A DNA stretch of 64,000 nucleotides from an uncultured Clostridia bacterium (GTDB lineage: Bacteria > Bacillota > Clostridia > Christensenellales > Pumilibacteraceae), in contig CAMUKG010000001.1 in NCBI GenBank assembly GCA_947089425.1, positions 1 to 64,000 on the forward strand. Reading direction: 5' to 3'. Below the pieces are notes generated by a model that did no database searches, was not told the origin of the DNA, and saw only the letters and a program-made list of their open reading frames with translations. A program made the translations under genes and the position numbers. Below, piece after piece: positions 1 through 7,792 of this stretch; position 1 is the first letter of the stretch, and each line of letters begins with the position of its first letter.

Positions 1-18
1 AAGGTGATGTTTTTTATC

Positions 19-44
19 CCCGAAAAGGAAGCATCCTTTTCGGG
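19..44 (+). other. 11-bp perfect hairpin downstream of an off-window gene
   Basis: CCCGAAAAGGA (19-29) and TCCTTTTCGGG (34-44) form a perfect 11-bp stem with a 4-nt AGCA loop. No U-run follows directly, so alone it is a poor intrinsic terminator. A smaller stem (AGAGG 64-68 / CCTCT 75-79) and a real terminator follow, so this looks like the structured 3' end of a transcript entering from the left. Confidence 0.5.
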
Positions 45-84
45 TACTAAACACAATGATTTAAGAGGTTGAAGCCTCTGATTA

Positions 85-118
85 AAATAGCCTTACAATA
101 TTGTAAGACTATTTTTTT
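85..118 (+). terminator. Rho-independent terminator of upstream off-window unit
   Basis: AAATAG-c-CTTACAAT (85-99) pairs with ATTGTAAG-a-CTATTT (100-114) and runs into a T-tract at 111-118. The symmetric, A/T-rich stem could act in both directions, but only plus-strand genes lie near. Confidence 0.75.
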
Positions 119-198
119 ATAAAATTTTTCGAATTTTGGTAAAAAATGGTGATTTAAAACCGTTTTATATAATAAGGAGTGTTAAAGGAGGAAAATTT

Positions 199-222
199 AT
201 GAAAAAAATTTTGTCGGGATAA
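199..222 (+). other. 7-codon minigene with strong RBS (MKKILSG-stop)
   Basis: An AAGGAGG site (185-191) precedes ATG 199, which opens a reading frame of seven codons ending in TAA at 220-222. A TATAAT box (168-173) lies just upstream with only a weak -35 candidate. The peptide looks like the first residues of a signal peptide. It may be a leader peptide for the secreted protein gene at 282 or the stump of a decayed duplicate start. The rest of 119-281 holds only A/T-rich sequence and the RBS for 282. Confidence 0.3.
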
Positions 223-281
223 GTTTAAAAAGTTTGTAGGAAAAAATAATTCAACTAAAAAACAATAAGGAGAAAATTAAA

Positions 282-1256
282 ATGAAAAATACGAAATGTT
301 TGGCAAAAAGATTAGCTTACGCAACATTGATATTTGCGTTGGCGATAGCTGTTGTAACTACTTTGCTAAGTTTTTCAAAAACTGCGTATGCCGAAGAAAC
401 CGATGTAACGCAATTAGAAGCTAATGTTTTAAATGCGAATAGACCGAGTGTGGGGACGTTATCTGTTACGCAAAACGGTACGGAAGTATCGGGTTTGGGA
501 TATTCTATAAATGCGGTAAAAACTACATATATGGATGTCACTGCGGTAAAAGACGGTTCGCCTGTATTTGAAACAAATTGGCTTAAAACACAAATTGAAA
601 AGGGAACTCAAAATGCGGTTAACCAAACGACTACGTTTGCAGTATCCGATAAATCGTTTGACAGTGTTTCGAGCAAATATTCTGACGAATTAAAATTTAG
701 TGCTGACGTTACGGGCGGATACAAAATGTTCACGGGCAGTTTGTCGGCGGGATTTAGCACAAATTCGGGCATAAATTACAGTTCGGCGGGTAGTCAATAT
801 TTTTATACGCTCAATTCTTCACGGAAAGAATATACATATGCTTTGCCCGAATATTTAACAGGCAAAAATACATATCGCGAGCATTTATCGGCGCAATATA
901 TCGCAAATTTAAGTAATTTGTTTGCGGGCACTATGTCGGCGAGTGATTTTTTTGACACCTACGGAACGCACGTTATAGCGAAAGGTATTTACGGTGGAAA
1001 ACTCGACATATTTTATAGCGCGGTTTCCAATAAATTCGATATAGGCAATACATATTTTAAAAGCGTGGATGAAGCCGTAAGTGCGAACATTACCGAAAAA
1101 ATTAAGGTGTCGGAAAAAATGAGTTTTAGCATAAGCGAAGCAATCGGAAAATCTAAAGAAGATTTTACCGAGCGGTTTAGTATAAATGCGTATGGTGGGA
1201 ATGCGTTTGAGGCTTCGTCATTGGAAACCGTAAACAGTGTTTTGGCAATTGGATAA
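282..1256 (+). CDS. Secreted MACPF-domain pore-forming protein, 5' part (frameshifted)
   Basis: MACPF (membrane attack complex/perforin) proteins oligomerise and insert beta-hairpins into target membranes. Visible here: a Sec signal peptide (hydrophobic stretch about residues 10-34, cleavage likely after AYA before EET), a Ser/Thr-rich amphipathic region, and the MACPF signature YGTH at about residue 228 inside FFDTYGTHVIAKG. The frame ends in TAA at 1254-1256 just where the family usually continues with W..S....P..I. The continuation (W-I-N-S-V-Q-A-K-P-V-L-I) sits in another frame directly downstream, so the gene has lost one T from a T-run at 1240-1243. Start ATG 282 has a good AAGGAG RBS (267-272). 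The gene is visibly more A/T-rich than its neighbours, which suggests transfer. Known bacterial MACPF proteins include antimicrobial toxins of gut Bacteroidales; the target here is unknown. Confidence 0.75.
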   Translation: MKNTKCLAKRLAYATLIFALAIAVVTTLLSFSKTAYAEETDVTQLEANVLNANRPSVGTLSVTQNGTEVSGLGYSINAVKTTYMDVTAVKDGSPVFETNWLKTQIEKGTQNAVNQTTTFAVSDKSFDSVSSKYSDELKFSADVTGGYKMFTGSLSAGFSTNSGINYSSAGSQYFYTLNSSRKEYTYALPEYLTGKNTYREHLSAQYIANLSNLFAGTMSASDFFDTYGTHVIAKGIYGGKLDIFYSAVSNKFDIGNTYFKSVDEAVSANITEKIKVSEKMSFSISEAIGKSKEDFTERFSINAYGGNAFEASSLETVNSVLAIG

Positions 1257-1258
1257 AC

Positions 1259-1879
1259 TCGGTTCAGGCTAAACCCGTTTTAATTGGGGTGTCGGAAGAC
1301 GGTTTGATTCCGCTTTGGGAATATTTGCCTTCGCAATATAACAATAGCACGTATATCACAAGAATGAAAAACTATTATAAAACTTATGTGTCTAATTATC
1401 TTGACTCTTCAACGAATAATTACAAAAACAATGAACTGTCAGGTGATTACACGGTTTCCGAGTTTTCGGTAAGAGAAGGCGAAGTAAAAATTACTGATGC
1501 CGGTAGATTTAAACAACATTATGATGTAATAAATCTTGATAAACTTTTTAAATATCCGCATAGTTTTATGAAAGACGTCGGATATAAAACTATGGATATT
1601 ACCGTTACAATGCAAATGAGGAAAATTAGCAAAGGGTTACAAGGATTATTACTTTTTAATAGTACGGCATCAAGTAATGATTACTATGTGGACGGACATG
1701 AGTTCTCGTATTGCGGCAGTACTTTGGGAAAGGAATATGGTGAGGTTTCGTATACGTTCAGCGGCTTGACAACGTCCTCGTTTAGTGATATGCTTGTGTT
1801 GCGATACGGAGCTTCCGGTACGGCTAACGATGATTGGATGAATAAGGATGTACGAGTAAAAATAGTGTATCACAAATAA
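1259..1879 (+). pseudogene. 3' part of the MACPF protein gene, out of frame after a 1-base loss
   Basis: Read from about 1241 in this frame, the sequence gives F-G-N-W-I-N-S-V-Q-A-K-P-V-L-I-G followed by EDGLIPLWEYLP. This is the expected end of a MACPF domain (W..S, P..I, PLWE.L). About 145 further residues form a beta-rich, aromatic C-terminal domain of a kind that often gives such proteins their membrane or glycan specificity. The only internal start is a GTG at 1289 with no convincing RBS. Restoring one T in the run at 1240-1243 would fuse both parts into one protein of about 532 residues. It could be a true pseudogene, a phase-variable homopolymer tract, or an assembly error. Confidence 0.65.
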
Positions 1880-1902
1880 AACAAACGGCAAGAGGTTTGC
1901 GT

Positions 1903-4068
1903 ATGTTAGAACTGAAAAACATTTCTAAGGTATACAAATCCAAAAAGCGTAAGTCGCAGGCGTTAAACGGCATAAACGTATCTTTCGGAGATAACGGACT
2001 TGTGTGCGTGGTCGGCGAATCGGGCAGCGGAAAAACAACGCTTCTCAATATTTTGGGGTTGCTCGATTCGCCCACCTGCGGCGAACTTTTTTTGGACGGA
2101 ACGAATGTAAACGAACTTTCGGAAAAGGAAAAAGACGAATTCCGTTCGCAAAAGCTCGGGTTTATATTTCAAGATTTGAATTTGGTGGAAAGCTATACGG
2201 TTAGGCAAAATTTACAGCTTGTGAGCGAGCGCGACGATATAGAAACGACGCATAACGAGCTTATGGAAATGCTTGGCGTAATAGAACTTTTGGACAAATT
2301 TCCGAAAGAAATATCGGGCGGGCAACGTCAACGTGTGGCTATTGCGAGAGCGCTGATAAAGGGTAGCAAGATATTACTTTGCGACGAGCCTACGGGTTCG
2401 CTCGACTCCACTAACGCGCGAAAAATATTTGAAACTCTTAAAGAAATTTCCAAGAAAAAGCTTGTCGTGGTAGTTTCGCACGATGTTGAAACGGCGAGCA
2501 AATATGCCGACAGAATAATAGAAATCGAGAACGGGAAAATAAAGTCGGATAAGTTAGCTTGCGAAGAACGAGAGGATAGGCAAGAATTGCCGCAAGAATG
2601 CAACGAGCATAAAGCGGCTATGTCGCCGCGCCGCAAAGCGAAACAGCTGTTTTCTATAGCGATAAGGTATGCAAAATTAAAACGCGTGCGGTTCGCGTTT
2701 ATGTCGGTAACGGCATTGCTTATATTTATAATGCTGTCGCTTTTAACGGCTATAGCTTCATATAACGAAAATTCGCTTGTAGCGCGCACGGTGAATGCTC
2801 AAGGCGCGGACTATTTTGCGGTGACTAAGCAATTTCACGGTGTGTATGATGCGACTGAATATGGCATATCCGAATTTATTGGCGACGTTGAAATGACGGA
2901 GCTCGAAACGAAACAACTTGAAAAAGATTTCGGAACGGAAGCGGACAGAGTGTACGCATTCAATGAGGGAAGCTTGAAGAATGTGCATTACGATAGTAAT
3001 GACCCTGCTATTACTCCGTCTATTCCCGGTTTTTATAGTACGGGTATTCACGGAAGCGTGGAACTCACAAACGAATTTATAGAAAAATACGATTATACGC
3101 TTTACGGACGGTTGCCGCAAGAAACGAACGAAGTAGTGCTCAGCGAATATGCTTTTAAAATATTCAAGTTCGGAGGATATGAATCCGATGTAAATGGTCG
3201 AGAGGTAACTCCCATAAATACTCACGACGACCTAATAGGCAAAGAAATCAGAGTCGGGGAGAACGGTGATTATAAAAAGTTTACCGTTGTGGGAATTTTG
3301 GATACTAAGCTCGATTACGAACGCTATGATTTTTTGGGAGAACGAATTGACGATAAACTGCGGTTTAGATATGACGAATTTAAAAGCGTTCTTGAAATCA
3401 GTCCACATACGGCAGTGTACGTAACCGAGAATTATGCGGAGCGCGCGGGGTTAGATAAAGACGTGATTAAGAATGTTTTTATAAAGCCCGCGAAAACGGT
3501 TAAAGGAATAAAGAAACAGCTTGCGCTCGGCGATTTGAAAATGAGAGATTCTTTGCCGCCTCCGCGTGCCGATAACGAGACAATCGATTATTGTTTCTAC
3601 AAATTGCAAAACGAAATCATTTGTGCTGTGAGAGGTGTGAATAGTATATTCGAAACGGTAGCTAAAATTGTTGGAATAGTCGCCATAGTTTTTGCCGTTA
3701 TTTTGGTGCTTTTAATATTGAGTTATTTCAGCGGCGTTATATCCGATAGAATTAAGGATGTGGGAGTGTTGCGCACAAACGGGTTTTCCAAATGGCAAAT
3801 ATGCTTGCTGTTTATATTCGAAGCGCTTATTCTTTCCGCGATTATAGCTGTAGCCGCAATAATAATGTCCGCAATAACGCTTTGCGTAGGCGGGTATGTG
3901 TTTAAGAGTTATTATGATTTGTTGTTCTTTCCCGTGCGTTTTTCGATTTTGCAACCGCTAATTATAATAGGGGTGCAGGTTGTTTTTGCGACACTCGGTA
4001 TTTTGATACCTTTAATACGACTTATGCGCAAAAAACCTGTTGAAATCATAAATGCGGGCAGACAATAA
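1903..4068 (+). CDS. MacB-like ABC transporter, fused ATPase and FtsX-type permease
   Basis: This 721-residue protein carries an ATPase domain (about 1-225) with Walker A GESGSGKTT, signature SGGQRQRVAIARAL, Walker B LLCDEPTGSLD and an H-loop histidine. It is followed by a permease with one membrane helix near residues 265-287, a large extracytoplasmic domain (about 290-580) and three C-terminal helices ending in a KKPVEII motif. MacB/FtsX-type transporters drive extracytoplasmic events rather than import: export of peptides or toxins, lipoprotein handling, or resistance to membrane-active agents. ATG 1903 is chosen over an in-frame TTG six bases earlier because AGAGG (1891-1895) is correctly spaced. 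It begins 23 bases after the MACPF gene and is probably co-transcribed, so export of, or protection from, that protein is a reasonable but unproven job. Confidence 0.8.
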   Translation: MLELKNISKVYKSKKRKSQALNGINVSFGDNGLVCVVGESGSGKTTLLNILGLLDSPTCGELFLDGTNVNELSEKEKDEFRSQKLGFIFQDLNLVESYTVRQNLQLVSERDDIETTHNELMEMLGVIELLDKFPKEISGGQRQRVAIARALIKGSKILLCDEPTGSLDSTNARKIFETLKEISKKKLVVVVSHDVETASKYADRIIEIENGKIKSDKLACEEREDRQELPQECNEHKAAMSPRRKAKQLFSIAIRYAKLKRVRFAFMSVTALLIFIMLSLLTAIASYNENSLVARTVNAQGADYFAVTKQFHGVYDATEYGISEFIGDVEMTELETKQLEKDFGTEADRVYAFNEGSLKNVHYDSNDPAITPSIPGFYSTGIHGSVELTNEFIEKYDYTLYGRLPQETNEVVLSEYAFKIFKFGGYESDVNGREVTPINTHDDLIGKEIRVGENGDYKKFTVVGILDTKLDYERYDFLGERIDDKLRFRYDEFKSVLEISPHTAVYVTENYAERAGLDKDVIKNVFIKPAKTVKGIKKQLALGDLKMRDSLPPPRADNETIDYCFYKLQNEIICAVRGVNSIFETVAKIVGIVAIVFAVILVLLILSYFSGVISDRIKDVGVLRTNGFSKWQICLLFIFEALILSAIIAVAAIIMSAITLCVGGYVFKSYYDLLFFPVRFSILQPLIIIGVQVVFATLGILIPLIRLMRKKPVEIINAGRQ

Positions 4069-4103
4069 AAAAAATATTCGCGAGTTAAATAATCAAATAG
4101 TTT

Positions 4104-4745
4104 ATGGATACAAAAGAAGTCGAACGGTATATAATGAGTTTGCCTAACGTGGTGAAAAAAGCGATACACGAATGGAAAAGCGTGCGTTACACTATTTACG
4201 GCTCCGCATTTGCAACGTTGAGCGGAAGCGATAACGTTCCTAAGCTTACCGTTTGGGGACGGCATCCCGAATACGAAAGAGCGTATCCGCGAAAAATCAC
4301 TCCCGCATCCGATAACGAGCCGCGCCATTTCAGCGACGTGTATTTTGCGGAAGGAGTGCCCGACGAAGTAGTTAAAGAAGTGGTGAATTACTCTTACGGA
4401 AAGCGTTTGGCGCAACTCATTCGTCCTAAAAGCGTAAATCTCGACTGCGGCGAACGAATACGTTATTGCGGAATCGTGTCGGGATTTGCCGAACCTAATA
4501 TGCCTGTGGCTACCGACGGGGATATGACGCCCGACGAAGTGGCGGCAACGTTCGGCATAGGCTTCGATTCGGAGCGCGACGAGTTTGTTAAGACTGACGA
4601 TTTTTCCGAAGAAATCGAACTCGAAAGTAGCGGAGAATGGGACAACATGCCGTATTCCTCAAATGCCGCAAATATGAAAGCGTATGCCGAGCTTCGAAAG
4701 AAAGTGCGTGATATGTCGGCTTGCGACGTGAAAGAAAAGAAATAA
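4104..4745 (+). CDS. YjbR/MmcQ-like protein with acidic C-terminal extension
   Basis: The first roughly 100 of 213 residues resemble the MmcQ/YjbR (CyaY-like fold) family: LP.V opening, a G..FA.L strand, a RHFSDV motif and VPDEVVKEVV..SYG near the end. These small proteins have no settled function. The remaining residues (about 125-213) are acidic and of low complexity, unlike the usual family of about 115-120 residues. No clear Shine-Dalgarno precedes ATG 4104, and the gene lies 35 bases behind the transporter, so it may depend on readthrough from that unit. I cannot say whether it works with the transporter. Confidence 0.5.
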   Translation: MDTKEVERYIMSLPNVVKKAIHEWKSVRYTIYGSAFATLSGSDNVPKLTVWGRHPEYERAYPRKITPASDNEPRHFSDVYFAEGVPDEVVKEVVNYSYGKRLAQLIRPKSVNLDCGERIRYCGIVSGFAEPNMPVATDGDMTPDEVAATFGIGFDSERDEFVKTDDFSEEIELESSGEWDNMPYSSNAANMKAYAELRKKVRDMSACDVKEKK

Positions 4746-4767
4746 TAAATCGTCGCCCGAGAAAGTC

Positions 4768-4796
4768 TTGTCTTTTTTCGCATTATGTGTTATAAT
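4768..4796 (+). promoter_or_regulatory. Sigma-A promoter for the sufC-sufB unit
   Basis: TTGTCT (4768-4773), a 17-nt spacer, then a perfect TATAAT (4791-4796), 46 bases upstream of the sufC start. Confidence 0.7.
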
Positions 4797-4841
4797 ATTT
4801 GCAAACAATAAGCGCATAACGTTTTGCGGAGAAAAGACCTA

Positions 4842-5561
4842 ATGATAAAATTCGAGAATGTGCGTTTTTCGGTTAACGACGAGAAAAGTGCGGAAGAGAA
4901 AATAATATTAAACAATGTGAACTTGGAAATTTCCGATTCGAGCATAACCGCAATCACAGGTCATAACGGCGGAGGAAAGTCTACGCTCGTAAAACTTTTG
5001 ATGGGCATGGAAAAGCCGACGAGCGGAAAGATATATTATAACAACGAAGATATAACTTCGCTCGGAGTAACCGAACGGGCGCGGCTCGGTTTTTCGGTTG
5101 CATTTCAGCAACCCGTTAGGTTCAAGGGAATAACGGTGGGAAAGTTGCTCGAACTTGCGTCGGGAAAGAAGCGCATGGTGGGCGAATTGTGCGAATATCT
5201 TTCGGCTGTGGGACTGTGCGCTAAGGATTATGTGAACCGCGAAGTGGACGCCACGCTTTCGGGCGGCGAGCTTAAACGCATAGAACTTGCCACCGCGCTT
5301 GCCAAAGGCGGCGAAGTGTTTATTTTGGACGAGCCGGAAGCGGGAATAGATTTGTGGAGTTTCGAGGAGCTTATTAAAACTTTTTTGTCGCTTTCTTCCA
5401 AGACGGTGATAATAGTTACGCATCAAAAAAAGATTTTGGAAATTGCCGACACGATAGTGCTTTTAAATCACGGAGCCGAACCCGAAACGGGCTCTCGTGA
5501 GAAAATGTTGCCCGTGCTTGCCGCGTCCGACGAAGTGTGCGGCAGACTTAGAAGGAGCTGA
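4842..5561 (+). CDS. sufC: Fe-S cluster assembly ATPase SufC
   Basis: This ABC-type ATPase of 239 residues powers SUF scaffolds. Walker A is GHNGGGKSTL, the signature is LSGGELKRIELATAL, and Walker B is VFILDEPEAGID; the EPEAGID form, with Glu before Ala-Gly, is typical of SufC. ATG 4842 is chosen because GGAGAAAAG precedes it; an in-frame TTG lies 18 bases upstream. It is followed after 7 bases by a short SufB-like gene and by no sufS, sufU or sufD, giving a two-gene cluster like the SUF-like minimal systems of anaerobes and archaea. The ATPase would energise a conformational change in its SufB partner during cluster assembly in the cytoplasm. Confidence 0.85.
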   Translation: MIKFENVRFSVNDEKSAEEKIILNNVNLEISDSSITAITGHNGGGKSTLVKLLMGMEKPTSGKIYYNNEDITSLGVTERARLGFSVAFQQPVRFKGITVGKLLELASGKKRMVGELCEYLSAVGLCAKDYVNREVDATLSGGELKRIELATALAKGGEVFILDEPEAGIDLWSFEELIKTFLSLSSKTVIIVTHQKKILEIADTIVLLNHGAEPETGSREKMLPVLAASDEVCGRLRRS

Positions 5562-5568
5562 ATTCGCC

Positions 5569-6486
5569 ATGAACGATATAGATAAAAAACTTCTCGAACA
5601 AATCGCCGAATTGCACGGTGTGCCCGACGGAAGCTACAATATTCGCAAAAACGGAGAATCGATTGCGCGCAATTCCACTGCGGATATAGAGATTGTGCCC
5701 AAAAAAGCTAAGAGCGGCATAGATATAATCGTGAAAGCGGGCGTTAAGAATAAGAGCGTTCATATTCCCGTGCTTCTCACCGACGGCGGCTTTAAAGATT
5801 TGGTGTATAACGATTTTTACATCGGTAAGGACGCCGACGTTACTATTGTGGCGGGTTGCGGCATTCATAACGGTTCATCGGGCGACAGCGTTCACGACGG
5901 CATTCATTCTTTTCATTTGGAAGAGAATGCAAAGGTGAGATATGTTGAACGCCACGTTGGAACAGGCGACGGAAGCGGCGGAAAAATTTTCAATCCCGTA
6001 ACGAAAGTGCGTCTTAAAAAGAATGCCGTAATGATTATGGAAACAACTCAACTCGGCGGCGTAACCGATACGGCGCGCAAAACTTCGGCTACGCTCGGCG
6101 ACGGAGCCAAACTTTCGGTCAAAGAAAAATTGCTCACCGATAATTTCGAACGGGCTGTATCGTCGTTTTCCGTCAAACTTATAGGCGAAGACAGTAGCGC
6201 CGAAATCGTCAGCCGCAGCGTTGCGAGAGGAAATTCGTTTCAGCATTTCAAATCGGCGCTTGTCGGAAAAAACAAATGTTTCGGACACGTGGAGTGCGAC
6301 GGCATACTTATCGGCAACGCTCGCATAAGTTCTACTCCCGAAATCGACGCCGCGCATAAAGACGCAAGCTTGGTTCACGAGGCGGCTATCGGAAAAATTG
6401 CGAGCGAACAGCTTTTAAAGCTTATGACGCTCGGGCTCGACGAGAAGGAAGCGGAAGACACAATCATTCAAGGTTTTTTGGAGTGA
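5569..6486 (+). CDS. sufB: Short SufB/SufD-family Fe-S scaffold protein
   Basis: At 305 residues this is much shorter than classic SufB (about 470) and consists essentially of the beta-helix core and C-terminal helical domain. The C-terminus has the family pattern PEIDAAHKDASLVHEAAIGKI followed by EQLLKL. A cysteine in HVECDGILIG sits where SufB carries its essential core-domain Cys, which argues for a SufB-like active scaffold rather than SufD. RBS GAAGGAG (5551-5557) fixes ATG 5569. It is 7 bases downstream of sufC, so SufB homodimer plus two SufC is the likely complex. The N-terminal region (residues 1-60) resembles no domain I recognise. Confidence 0.8.
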   Translation: MNDIDKKLLEQIAELHGVPDGSYNIRKNGESIARNSTADIEIVPKKAKSGIDIIVKAGVKNKSVHIPVLLTDGGFKDLVYNDFYIGKDADVTIVAGCGIHNGSSGDSVHDGIHSFHLEENAKVRYVERHVGTGDGSGGKIFNPVTKVRLKKNAVMIMETTQLGGVTDTARKTSATLGDGAKLSVKEKLLTDNFERAVSSFSVKLIGEDSSAEIVSRSVARGNSFQHFKSALVGKNKCFGHVECDGILIGNARISSTPEIDAAHKDASLVHEAAIGKIASEQLLKLMTLGLDEKEAEDTIIQGFLE

Positions 6487-6493
6487 AAGGGAT

Positions 6494-7387
6494 ATGGAAT
6501 ACATAACCGCAAAAAACATTCTAATGCTTTCGGACGGCGACGAATGGTTCGGAAGCGAATACAATATAAATCTTTATCGAGGTTGCAGTCACGGTTGCAT
6601 ATACTGCGACAGTCGAAGCGATTGCTATGCAATAAAACATTTCGACACGGTGCGAGCAAAACGCAACGCGCTTGAAATTCTTGCCGAAGAGCTTTCACGC
6701 AAACGTAAAAAGGGAATAGTGTCGCTCGGCTCTATGAGCGACGGCTACAATCCTTGCGAAAAAGAGCTCGAACTTACGCGCGGCGCTTTAAAGCTTTTGG
6801 ACCGCTACGGTTTCGGCGTGAATATCGAAACGAAATCCGAACTCGTTTTGCGAGACGCCGACGTTTTGAAATCGATTGCGTCGCATTCTCCCGTTATAGT
6901 TAAGTTTACGGTTACCACGCCTTACGACGAACTTGCCAAAAAACTCGAACCGAAGTCGAGTTCGCCTAAAAAAAGATTTGCGGCACTCGAAACTCTATCG
7001 AATGCGGGGCTTTTCACGGGAGTTCTTATGACGCCCATACTTCCTTTTATAGAGGACGACAGCGCGAGCATACTTACTATTGTCGATAAAGCCGCTTCGT
7101 CGGGTTGCAAGTTCGCATATGCGGGCCGGGCTTTCGGCGTAACTATGCGCGACAGTCAACGAGCTCACTTTTTCGAGAAGCTCGAAAAATATTTTCCGAA
7201 CATGAAAGAAAAATATTGCGATACGTTCGGCGACGATTATTTCTGCATTTCGCCTAATTCAGCAGAACTTATGAAAACGTTTGCCGACCGTTGCACTCAA
7301 AAGGGACTTTTGTACAAAATGGACGCTATCGTTGCCGAAAGCAAGCGTCCTTATGAAACGCAACAGATTTCTCTTTTCGATTTTTGA
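6494..7387 (+). CDS. SPL-family radical SAM protein
   Basis: This 297-residue enzyme binds a 4Fe-4S cluster through C-x3-C-x2-C (CSHGCIYC, about residues 31-38) and would cleave S-adenosylmethionine to start radical chemistry. The N-terminal NLYRGCSHGC block and the LGSMSDGYNPCE and TKSELVLRD segments match the spore photoproduct lyase-like radical SAM group often annotated Rv2578c-like. The substrate of this branch is unknown; it is not a bona fide SplB, which is longer and carries additional Cys. It follows sufB by 7 bases, so it may be co-expressed with the Fe-S assembly genes, which fits a cluster-dependent client. Confidence 0.75.
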   Translation: MEYITAKNILMLSDGDEWFGSEYNINLYRGCSHGCIYCDSRSDCYAIKHFDTVRAKRNALEILAEELSRKRKKGIVSLGSMSDGYNPCEKELELTRGALKLLDRYGFGVNIETKSELVLRDADVLKSIASHSPVIVKFTVTTPYDELAKKLEPKSSSPKKRFAALETLSNAGLFTGVLMTPILPFIEDDSASILTIVDKAASSGCKFAYAGRAFGVTMRDSQRAHFFEKLEKYFPNMKEKYCDTFGDDYFCISPNSAELMKTFADRCTQKGLLYKMDAIVAESKRPYETQQISLFDF

Positions 7388-7404
7388 AATTCGCCCGAAA
7401 ACAT

Positions 7405-7433
7405 TTGACAACGAATGTTCGAATATGTATAAT
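7405..7433 (+). promoter_or_regulatory. Perfect sigma-A promoter for rpmF
   Basis: TTGACA (7405-7410), exactly 17 nt, TATAAT (7428-7433); transcription would begin near 7440, about 35 bases before the rpmF start. Confidence 0.9.
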
Positions 7434-7474
7434 AGTATAGCATGATTAAAATTCGTTGATAGGAGGTGCTAAAT

Positions 7475-7663
7475 ATGGCAGTACCCAAGCATAAAGCGTC
7501 GAAGAAACAAAGTAAGTCGCGTTTTGCTAATTGGAAGATTAAAAGTTCTTCGATTAGCGAATGCCCTCAATGTCATGAAATGAAGCAGAATCATAGAGTT
7601 TGCAAAGTTTGCGGATACTATGACGGTGTGAAGAAAATTGACATTAAGCAGGATAAAGAATAA
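7475..7663 (+). CDS. rpmF: 50S ribosomal protein L32, zinc-binding form
   Basis: A 62-residue large-subunit protein beginning MAVPKHKASKKQSKSR, the usual L32 N-terminus. Two CxxC pairs (CPQC and CKVC) mark the zinc-binding form, as opposed to the Cys-less paralogue that some bacteria switch to under zinc limitation. ATG 7475 has an excellent AGGAGGTG site (7461-7468). In many Bacillota rpmF precedes plsX, as here, linking ribosome and phospholipid synthesis; a terminator separates the two in this window. Confidence 0.95.
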   Translation: MAVPKHKASKKQSKSRFANWKIKSSSISECPQCHEMKQNHRVCKVCGYYDGVKKIDIKQDKE

Positions 7664-7672
7664 TTATAATCT

Positions 7673-7720
7673 TAAAACGCTTATTCAATGGCTCCGCATA
7701 ATAGTTGCGGAGTCGTTTTA
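7673..7720 (+). terminator. Terminator after rpmF
   Basis: GGCTCCGCA (7690-7698) pairs with TGCGGAGTC (7706-7714) around a 7-nt loop, followed by GTTTTATT. An outer TAAAACG/CGTTTTA pair (7673-7679 / 7714-7720) extends the symmetry. The loop sequence AATAATAGTTGCG recurs at about 7750, shortly before plsX. Confidence 0.65.
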
Positions 7721-7792
7721 TTCTATGAAAAGAAAAGCGGATTTGCGCGCAATAATAGTTGCGCTTTATTGATTTGATAGGAGAGAAAATTT

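Noticed and set aside
1236..1246. Programmed -1 ribosomal frameshifting to join the two MACPF frames.
   Set aside because: The zero-frame codons at the junction (AGT GTT TTG) do not form an X-XXY-YYZ slippery heptamer; a lost T is simpler.
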